From positions 1 to 6,006 of the forward strand of contig CAMPGU010000255.1 in assembly GCA_946885645.1 (NCBI GenBank): 6,006 nucleotides of DNA, written 5' to 3'. The notes beneath the pieces are model-generated. The model ran no database searches, had not been told where the DNA came from, and was given only the letters and a program-made list of their open reading frames with translations. Numbering within the stretch: the stretch's first letter is position 1; every line of letters starts with the position of its first letter. This document shows, piece by piece, positions 1 to 6,006 of this stretch. The stretch comes from an uncultured Haloferula sp. GTDB taxonomy: Bacteria; Verrucomicrobiota; Verrucomicrobiae; Verrucomicrobiales; Akkermansiaceae. Position numbers and translations under genes: made by a program.

Positions 1-1
1 C

Positions 2-3000
2 ATCTCCTACTGGAAAGAGCGCCTCGCCGGACACCCGGGCGTGATGGAACTCGCCACCGACTTCCCCCGCCCCGCCAAGCCATCGTCGAATGGCGGAGCG
101 ATCCATAGAAGCGTTCCGCCCCCGCTTGCCGGACGGATCGCGGCCCTTGCCAAAGGGAACCGCTGCACGCCTTTCATGGTACAGCTCGCGGCCTTCATGC
201 TGATGCTGCGCCGTCATGGCGGCGGAAGCGATCAGGTGCTGGCCGTCCCCGTGGCCAATCGCAATCATGCAGCCGCGGGTGACCTGGTGGGCACCCTGGT
301 GAATACCCTTCCTTTCCGCCTGGCTTTGGATCCCGGCGAAACCTTCACCTCCTTGCTGGCGCGGGTGCGGGAAGCCGCTTTCGAGATGCAGGCGGCGCAG
401 GACGCCCCTTTCGAGCGGATCATCGATGCCGTCCGCCCCGAGCGCGCCCGCGACCGGTCGCCCCTGGCGCAGGTGATGTTCGACCATCAGGAACTGCCAA
501 TCACCGAACAGTGGGCGGGCGGCTTGAATTGCCGCCCCTACCTCGCGCACCGGGGCGCGGTGCAGTTCGATCTCAGCCTGATCTACTTCGTTCTCACCGA
601 CCGCCAGCAGATCGTGCTGGAATACCGGAGCGATCTCTTCCGCCCCGAGACCGCGGCGGCCATGCTCGACCGCTACCTGGCAACCCTCGACGCCGTCTGT
701 GCGGATCCCGAACGGCCGGTCCGGGAGATAGAAAGCCTTTCGGAAGCGGACCGGCGTAAGCTTTTTGGCATCGGGCAAGGGGCGATCCGCCGCGAATTCC
801 CGAAAAAGACCGCTCCGGCGCTGATCTCGGCGACGGCCGCACGGCTGAAGAAACGCACCGCGATCCTCTGCGGCGAGGATTCCATCGACTACGGGGACCT
901 CGATGCCCGCTCGTCGGCGTTGGCAGCAGCCCTGCAGGGCCGCGGCGTCCGCCCCGGGGACCGGGTGGCGGTCCTGCTGGAACGTGACCTTCTTTTACCG
1001 GTGGCGCTCCTGGCGGTGTGGAAGGCCGGGGCCGCCTATGTGCCTCTGGATGCCGCGAATCCGCCCGAGCGCCTCGCGCTCATTCTGGAGGATCAGGCTC
1101 CGGTACACCTGCTGGTTTCTCCCGATCTCGCCGGGTGTTTGCCGCCCGACGCCCCCTTTATCGCCTTCGACCGTGCGATGGCTACCGGGAAGGCGGCGCC
1201 GCGGAACCCGCTCCCGCAGGCCGAGGATCCCGCCTACATCATCTACACCTCCGGCTCCACCGGAAAGCCGAAGGGTGTGGTCGTCTCCCACGGAGCGCTG
1301 GCGAATTTCCTACTCTCGATGGCCGAAGAACCGGGTTTCAGCGAAGGCGAGCGCTTGCTGGCGGTGACGACGGTGTCCTTCGACATCTCGGCTTTGGAGA
1401 TCTTCCTGCCGCTGGTGGCCGGAGGTACGGTGGACCTAGTACCGGGGAAGGCGGCGAGGGATCCCGCCGCGCTGCTGGCCAGGATTTTCACCGGGAGGCC
1501 CGACCTGATGCAGGCAACTCCGGCCACCTGGCGGATGCTGATCGACGCCGGATGGACGGGAGCGCCCGGAATGAAGATCCTCTGCGGCGGCGAGGCCATG
1601 GACCTGCCGCTGGCGAAACGCCTCGCCCGCATGGGCCGTGAAACCTGGAACATGTACGGCCCCACGGAGACCACCGTCTGGTCCAGCCTGTGGCGCCTCC
1701 CCGAAGACCCCGAACGCATCGGCATCGGTCACCCGATCGCCAATACCGGCATCCACATCACAGGAGAGGACGGCGCGCCGGTGCCCCCCGGGGTGCCGGG
1801 GGAACTTCTGATTTCAGGCGCGGGACTGGCGGAGGGCTATTGGCGAAGGCCCGAACTCACGGAAGAGCGCTTCGTGCCTCCTCATCCGCTCCTGCCGGTC
1901 CCCTACCCGAAGCTCTACCGGACCGGGGATCTGGCCCGCTGGCATGCCGATGGCACCTTGGAATGCCTCGGCCGCTCGGACGGTCAGGTTAAGATCCGCG
2001 GCTTCCGCGTGGAACTCGGTGAGATCGATGCCGCGATGCTCTCTCACCTCGGAGTGGCAGAAGCCGCCGCGGTCCTGGGCGACAGCCAGCGCCTGGTGGG
2101 ATGGTATCGTCCCATTTCCGCGGCGCTGGATCCTGCCGAACTCACCGCGCACCTGAGGGAACGCCTGCCGGACTACATGATTCCGGCCCCTCTGCTCGCG
2201 ATCGACCGCATGCCGCTGACGTCCAGCGGGAAGATCGATCGCAAGGCCCTGACCACGCGTACGCTCCCGCAGGCACCCGGCGCCGCGGGGTTGAAGTCCG
2301 CCCCCTTGGAAGCGGAGCTCGCGGAGATCTGGGGCGAGGTGCTGGACTGCCGCGGCGTGGGTCCGGACGATGACTTTTTCGCGCTGGGCGGCCATTCCTT
2401 GCTCGCGGCCCGACTGGTCGCGGAGGCCTCGCGCCGGATCGGCATCACCATCCCGCTGGACTGGCTTTTCGATTGCCCGACCCCGGCGGGTATGGCCCGG
2501 CAGTTGCGCCAAGGGGCCGCGCCGGATCTCGCCCAGCCCCGCGTGATCCGCCTGAGTCACGGGACATCGGAGCGGCCGCTCTTCTGGGTCCACACGCTGG
2601 TGGACGGCGGCATGGGCCTGCTGCCCTATCGCGAGACGGCCCGCCTCCTCGGGGACACGGTTGCTTCCTACGGCATCGCTGAAGGCATGCGCACCTTCGG
2701 CTTCATCAGCGAAATGGCCCGCTGCCATGTCGAGAAAATCCGCTCCGTGCAGGCGCGGGGGCCTTATCGTCTGGCGGGCTTCTGCTTCGGCGGAAATCTG
2801 GCTGCGGAAATCGCGTGGCAGCTCACCGAGGCCGGTGAAGAAGTGGAACTGCTGGTGCTGCTCGAATCCACGCCGCCCGGCCCGCGGGGTTCCCCGCGGA
2901 TGTTGTTGAAACCTTCCACCTGGTGGCGGCTGGTCTCCCGGTTGCCTGCGCGCGCGAAGAGCCTCATCTCCCGCGATCCGGCCGAAGCCATGCGCCGCCT

Positions 3001-3355
3001 GCGGATGAAACAACGTGCCGCGGCCTCGGGAGTGGACCGCCTGATCAAGCCCGGGCGGAATTCGATTCCCGATATCCGCAGCGTGCTCGATCTCGAGCTC
3101 CTGGACGAAGCCACGAAGCTACGTGCAACGCGCCATTGGGAGGCTCTTCACGCCCACACACCGCGGCTGCCCAGGGTAGGCCGGCTGGTGCTGGTGAAGG
3201 CGGAGGACGAGGGCTGGCTACCCCGCCATCCGACGCTGGGCTGGAAAGCGAAGCAAAGGATCGAGATCCACGGGGTGCCGGGAAGACATGAGGAATTTCT
3301 CCGCAATCACTCCGCCCGGGATGTGGCGGAGGTAATGCGCAAGATCCTGCCTTAA
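2..3355 (+). CDS. Non-ribosomal peptide synthetase, terminal module (C-A-PCP-TE), 5' partial
   Basis: This is the last module of a peptide assembly line: it activates one amino acid, joins it to the upstream peptide and releases the product. The frame is open to the window's left edge and the first residues (ISYWKERLAG) lie inside a condensation domain, so the true start is upstream. Counting from the codon at base 41: condensation domain to about residue 240, with GDLVGTLVNTLPFR and QDAPFE motifs (its HHxxxDG lies outside the window); adenylation about 255-735, with YTSGSTGKPKG (near base 1240), NMYGPTE, YRTGDL, QVKIRGFRVELGEI and SGKIDRK; carrier about 757-823, LGGHSL with the phosphopantetheine Ser786; thioesterase 845-1104, with GFCFGG (Cys915), Glu942, a helical lid and GRHEEFL (His1083). 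All core adenylation motifs are intact, and there is no epimerase or methyltransferase insertion. Pocket residues suggest glycine. The protein is cytosolic and needs a phosphopantetheinyl transferase. Domain calls are certain; the product is unknown. Confidence 0.97.
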   Translation: MSYWKERLAGHPGVMELATDFPRPAKPSSNGGAIHRSVPPPLAGRIAALAKGNRCTPFMVQLAAFMLMLRRHGGGSDQVLAVPVANRNHAAAGDLVGTLVNTLPFRLALDPGETFTSLLARVREAAFEMQAAQDAPFERIIDAVRPERARDRSPLAQVMFDHQELPITEQWAGGLNCRPYLAHRGAVQFDLSLIYFVLTDRQQIVLEYRSDLFRPETAAAMLDRYLATLDAVCADPERPVREIESLSEADRRKLFGIGQGAIRREFPKKTAPALISATAARLKKRTAILCGEDSIDYGDLDARSSALAAALQGRGVRPGDRVAVLLERDLLLPVALLAVWKAGAAYVPLDAANPPERLALILEDQAPVHLLVSPDLAGCLPPDAPFIAFDRAMATGKAAPRNPLPQAEDPAYIIYTSGSTGKPKGVVVSHGALANFLLSMAEEPGFSEGERLLAVTTVSFDISALEIFLPLVAGGTVDLVPGKAARDPAALLARIFTGRPDLMQATPATWRMLIDAGWTGAPGMKILCGGEAMDLPLAKRLARMGRETWNMYGPTETTVWSSLWRLPEDPERIGIGHPIANTGIHITGEDGAPVPPGVPGELLISGAGLAEGYWRRPELTEERFVPPHPLLPVPYPKLYRTGDLARWHADGTLECLGRSDGQVKIRGFRVELGEIDAAMLSHLGVAEAAAVLGDSQRLVGWYRPISAALDPAELTAHLRERLPDYMIPAPLLAIDRMPLTSSGKIDRKALTTRTLPQAPGAAGLKSAPLEAELAEIWGEVLDCRGVGPDDDFFALGGHSLLAARLVAEASRRIGITIPLDWLFDCPTPAGMARQLRQGAAPDLAQPRVIRLSHGTSERPLFWVHTLVDGGMGLLPYRETARLLGDTVASYGIAEGMRTFGFISEMARCHVEKIRSVQARGPYRLAGFCFGGNLAAEIAWQLTEAGEEVELLVLLESTPPGPRGSPRMLLKPSTWWRLVSRLPARAKSLISRDPAEAMRRLRMKQRAAASGVDRLIKPGRNSIPDIRSVLDLELLDEATKLRATRHWEALHAHTPRLPRVGRLVLVKAEDEGWLPRHPTLGWKAKQRIEIHGVPGRHEEFLRNHSARDVAEVMRKILP

Positions 3356-3388
3356 GCCGGGAACGTCGATGACCCGAGCCCGCCCAGG

Positions 3389-3766
3389 TCAGCCGATCAG
3401 CGCCTCGTAGCCCGCGGCATCGAGGAGAGTATCGAGCTGGGCGGCATCCTTGATCTTCACCTTGAAGATCCAGCCGCTTCCGTAGGGATCGCTGTTGACC
3501 AGCGAAGGATCGGCCTCCACGGCATCGTTCACTTCCACGACCTCGCCCGCGATCGGCGCGTAGATGTCACTCGCGGCTTTCACGGACTCCACCACGGCGG
3601 TGGGATCTCCGGCGTCCACCGTTTTTCCGATGGGCGGCAGTTCGACGAAGACGACGTCAGTGAGTTCTTCCTGCGCGTGATCGGAAATTCCGATGGTGGC
3701 GACGTCGCCCTCGAGGAGGACCCACTCGTGGGACGTATTGTAGCGGAGATTCTGTGGAACGTTCAT
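3389..3766 (-). CDS. gcvH: Glycine cleavage system H protein (lipoyl carrier)
   Basis: GcvH carries the aminomethyl group, on a lipoyl-lysine arm, from the P protein (glycine decarboxylase) to the T protein, and is then reoxidised by the L protein. The 125-residue product has the usual family length (about 125-130). It shows the N-terminal SHEW motif, [19 protein letters not shown], and the lipoylation site [12 protein letters not shown] with Lys63 as the modified residue, followed by GEVVEVND and the C-terminal GWIFKVKI motif. The ATG at 3766 was chosen because homology begins immediately ([15 protein letters not shown]). The frame stays open further upstream, but that stretch is antisense-frame translation of gcvT. 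The start lies 14 bases after the gcvT stop, so the two are co-transcribed; no clear Shine-Dalgarno sequence precedes it, so translation may be coupled to gcvT. No intrinsic terminator is visible after the stop. Confidence 0.97.
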   Translation of the reverse strand: MNVPQNLRYNTSHEWVLLEGDVATIGISDHAQEELTDVVFVELPPIGKTVDAGDPTAVVESVKAASDIYAPIAGEVVEVNDAVEADPSLVNSDPYGSGWIFKVKIKDAAQLDTLLDAAGYEALIG

Positions 3767-3780
3767 CGGATACTGGAAGC

Positions 3781-4878
3781 TTATGCTTTTTGGGTGGCGG
3801 GCTTGTAAAACGGTTTCTTCACGACCTTCGCCGGGAAGCGGCGGCCGCGGACATCCACGAAGAGGTCGGTGCCGGGCTTCGCCAAATCGGCGGGCAGGTA
3901 GGCCATCCCGATGCCCTTGCCCAGACTGGGCGAAAGCACCCCGCTGGAGAGTTCCGAAACGACCTGGCCGCCCGCGTCCAACACGGAATAGTGCGAGCGC
4001 GGGGGCGCACCCTTGTCGGTGTACTGGAGCGCGGCGAGCCGTTGCGCCGGGCCTTCGGCTTTCTGCCTGGCGAGGGTTTCGCGGCCGATGAAATCGCCCT
4101 TTTCGAGATCCACGAAGAAGCCGAGCCCCGCCTCGATCGGCGTGCGCTCCGGGGAAAGATCCGAGCCGTTGAGCGGATAGCACATTTCCAAGCGCAGGCT
4201 ATCCCGGGCACCGAGCCCGCAGGGCTTCGCACCCGCATCGATGAATTGCCGGAACCACTTTTCGCCCTCGGCCGCGGGGCAGAAGAACTCGAATCCGTCC
4301 TCCCCCGTATAGCCGGTGCGGCACACCACCGCCTCGCCGCCCTCGACAGGGAAGCGGGCGATGCCGTTGCGCGGCGGGAGCTCGCGGCCCGGACATGCTT
4401 TCGCGAAAGCCGCGGCAGACTCCGGACCTTGCACGGCCATGCCCGCCCACAACGCGCTTTCGTTTGAAAATTCCACGTCGTCCGGCTGATGCTTTGCCAT
4501 CCAGAAGACGTCCTCCTCGATCATGGAGGCATTCACGACGAGGAAGAAGGCGTCTGCCCCCGTGCGATAGACAATCAGGTCGTCGATCACGCCGCCCTTT
4601 TCATTCAAGAGGAACGAATACTGCCCCTGACCGGGGGAGAGCTTGGCGACGTTGTTCGCCAGCATCCGGTTCAGCCAGACGAGGGCCCCGGGACCGGTGA
4701 CGACGAATTGCCCCATGTGGGAAATGTCGAAGATTCCCGCGGTTGAGCGGACCGCACCGTGCTCGTCCAAAATGGAGGTGTATTGGACGGGCATATTCCA
4801 GCCCGCGAAGGGCACCATGCGGGCGCCGAGACGGACGTGGAGCGCTTCCAAGGGGCTGCTCTGGATGGTGGTGCTCAC
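3781..4878 (-). CDS. gcvT: Glycine cleavage system T protein (aminomethyltransferase)
   Basis: GcvT moves the methylene carbon of glycine from the aminomethyl-lipoyl arm of GcvH to tetrahydrofolate, giving 5,10-methylene-THF and ammonia. The product has 365 residues, matching the family (about 360-375). Near the N-terminus are [17 protein letters not shown] and [22 protein letters not shown] holds the conserved folate-site aspartate (Asp99/Asp100); [12 protein letters not shown] and [14 protein letters not shown] follow. The C-terminal barrel ends in GKGIGMAYL and a basic tail ([14 protein letters not shown]). The GTG at 4878 ([14 protein letters not shown]) is my preferred start, because it leaves the usual short lead-in before the conserved block. 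A TTG at 4914 would add 12 residues; it has a G-rich AAAAGGGG stretch just upstream, so it remains possible. The gene is followed closely by gcvH and preceded by a same-strand gene ending at 4950. No gcvP adjoins it on the gcvH side. Confidence 0.96.
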   Translation of the reverse strand: MSTTIQSSPLEALHVRLGARMVPFAGWNMPVQYTSILDEHGAVRSTAGIFDISHMGQFVVTGPGALVWLNRMLANNVAKLSPGQGQYSFLLNEKGGVIDDLIVYRTGADAFFLVVNASMIEEDVFWMAKHQPDDVEFSNESALWAGMAVQGPESAAAFAKACPGRELPPRNGIARFPVEGGEAVVCRTGYTGEDGFEFFCPAAEGEKWFRQFIDAGAKPCGLGARDSLRLEMCYPLNGSDLSPERTPIEAGLGFFVDLEKGDFIGRETLARQKAEGPAQRLAALQYTDKGAPPRSHYSVLDAGGQVVSELSSGVLSPSLGKGIGMAYLPADLAKPGTDLFVDVRGRRFPAKVVKKPFYKPATQKA

Positions 4879-4949
4879 GCGCGCGAGACTGTTGGCACCC
4901 CCCGGGCTTGTCAAACCAGCCCCTTTTCGCGGCCGGAAATTGACCGTAT

Positions 4950-6006
4950 CTAACGCTTGCGGCGGGATTCGTACGTCCTCTGCATGGTGTCGAGGGTCTC
5001 GGTTACCCGGTCGTGCCGCGGGGCGCGGGGCCGCTGCTCCAGCTCCTTTTTCAGGCGCATGTAGTCCTCGAACTCCCCGCTGAGCTCCCGGGCTTGGGAA
5101 ATCTCGATGAAGTCGAGATAGTCACGCGCGCGGAGGGCGCGGTCGATCCGGAGCTTCCTCTGTTCGGAAAGCTCCGCGACTCTCCCGGCGATCTCCCCAT
5201 GCTCCCCGGCGACGAGATCGCGCAGGATCTGCTGATACTCCCGCAAGATCGGTTGGTAAGACGGAAAGCAACGGTAGCTCAGGCGAATGATTCCTTCGTC
5301 GGCCGGCTTCACCGCTTCAGCGCGTTCCTCCGGTTCCAGGCGGGCAATCGTCTCCCACGCGGCGATGTCCCGATTCACGGCATTGCCCTCGGCATCGCGG
5401 GTGTGGAATTGAAGCGCATCGCCGAGATCCCGCTCGGTCTCTTGGACGGAGAGCACTTCGGTAAGCTTGGGCTGCACCAGCTTGGCGAGGGTGAGGGCCC
5501 ACCATTTCGCCAAGCTCTTCTCGGACAGGTTCAGCTCCGGGAAGTGCTTGCGGAGCAATACCGGCATCTCCCCGGAAAAGCGGGCGGCCTCCCCGCAGAA
5601 CGAACGGAAAGCCCCGCGACCGTGAGGCTGCTCAAGCAAGGCCATCACAAGCGCGCCCGAGAGCGCGCGGAAGGTCAGCTTCGACGCGCTATCGAGCCGG
5701 GCCAGATTCTTGTCGGAGACCTCGAAGAGTTCATCGAGGGTGAAGCCGCCGCCCTGTTTGAAGACGCCCTCGTACAACCGGCGGTCGGCACGGTTGGCAC
5801 GCCATTTCCCCGCCTCGATCAAGCCCTCCACCAGCCAGGGCCGGATCACGAGGACTTCATCGTAGCTCTTCGGATCGGCCCCGCGCAGCGCCCGCTCGTA
5901 AAGCAGGATGGTGAGGGCGGCCCGCTCCAGCCGCTCGTTGTCGATCCCTTTCGCGAGGTGGATCCGCATCCCGAGAATGAACGAGGAACCCGTGTTTGCC
6001 AGATGG
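4950..6006 (-). CDS. Unrecognised, mostly helical protein, probably 5' partial
   Basis: I do not recognise this gene with confidence. An internal ATG at 5969 gives 339 residues, but the frame stays open to the window edge (HLANTGSSFILG before that Met) and no Shine-Dalgarno sequence precedes the ATG, so the start is probably outside. Numbering from the ATG: residues 10-30 look helical (ERLERAALTILLYERAL); RPWLVEGL lies at 43-50; 85-185 look like packed helices; from about 235 to the end the chain is rich in Arg, Glu and Lys, probably a long helix or coiled coil, with a basic tail (ESRRKR). No membrane segment or enzyme signature is visible in the part seen. The PWLVEG phrase recalls the stretch after the zinc motif in some gluzincin-like peptidases, but there is no HExxH here, so a catalytic role is not supported. 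The gene runs in the same direction as gcvT, 71 bases (or 35 with the TTG start) upstream of it, and may be co-transcribed. Confidence 0.85.
   Translation of the reverse strand, partial: HLANTGSSFILGMRIHLAKGIDNERLERAALTILLYERALRGADPKSYDEVLVIRPWLVEGLIEAGKWRANRADRRLYEGVFKQGGGFTLDELFEVSDKNLARLDSASKLTFRALSGALVMALLEQPHGRGAFRSFCGEAARFSGEMPVLLRKHFPELNLSEKSLAKWWALTLAKLVQPKLTEVLSVQETERDLGDALQFHTRDAEGNAVNRDIAAWETIARLEPEERAEAVKPADEGIIRLSYRCFPSYQPILREYQQILRDLVAGEHGEIAGRVAELSEQRKLRIDRALRARDYLDFIEISQARELSGEFEDYMRLKKELEQRPRAPRHDRVTETLDTMQRTYESRRKR

Noticed and set aside
1814..3013. A 399-codon open frame on the minus strand, opposite the NRPS adenylation, carrier and thioesterase regions.
   Set aside because: It is entirely antisense to a clear NRPS frame, its translation is low-complexity (Arg, Gly, His, Gln-rich) with no recognisable motif, and GC-rich genes commonly leave such frames open.
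3357..3378. CGGG...CCCG as a terminator hairpin between the convergent genes.
   Set aside because: The stem is only about four pairs with a loop of about eleven bases, and no T-run follows on either strand.
3767..4183. An upstream in-frame extension that would give gcvH 139 extra residues.
   Set aside because: The extension overlaps gcvT in another frame, looks like random Arg/Gly-rich translation, and GcvH homology starts exactly at the ATG at 3766.
3754..4467. A 237-codon open frame on the plus strand across gcvT.
   Set aside because: It is the antisense shadow of gcvT; the translation shows no domain, while gcvT is conserved over its whole length.
4886..4914. A perfect TTGACA on the minus strand (4909-4914) as the -35 box of a gcvT promoter.
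   Set aside because: At 17-18 base spacing the -10 position reads CAGTCT or AGTCTC, a poor match to TATAAT, and the hexamer overlaps the possible TTG start codon. A single hexamer is not enough.

Overview
This is a GC-rich bacterial window with four protein genes, close to fully coding. It has a plus-strand gene on the left and three minus-strand genes on the right; the two blocks converge with only 33 bases between their stop codons. I see no RNA gene, mobile element, CRISPR array or long repeat. The lineage cannot be fixed from the sequence. The near absence of Shine-Dalgarno sequences and the look of the right-hand hypothetical protein fit Verrucomicrobiota or a neighbouring phylum, but this is a weak inference.

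Left, bases 2 to 3355 (+): the 3' end of a non-ribosomal peptide synthetase (NRPS) gene that begins outside the window. It encodes the C-terminal part of a condensation domain, then complete adenylation, carrier and thioesterase domains, so this is the terminal, product-releasing module. The adenylation pocket reads as glycine-specific. The thioesterase has Cys instead of Ser as nucleophile, and Glu where the acid of the triad is expected.

Right (-), read from right to left: the 3' part of an unrecognised, probably helical protein (4950 to the window edge), then gcvT (aminomethyltransferase) and gcvH (lipoyl carrier) of the glycine cleavage system. The gcvT-gcvH gap is 14 bases, so the two are almost certainly co-transcribed; the unknown gene may share the transcript. 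gcvP is not between gcvH and the NRPS gene, so it lies elsewhere. The junction near base 3356 looks like the edge of a secondary-metabolite cluster against housekeeping genes. The most interesting point is the chemistry of the thioesterase; I did not find a convincing new system.
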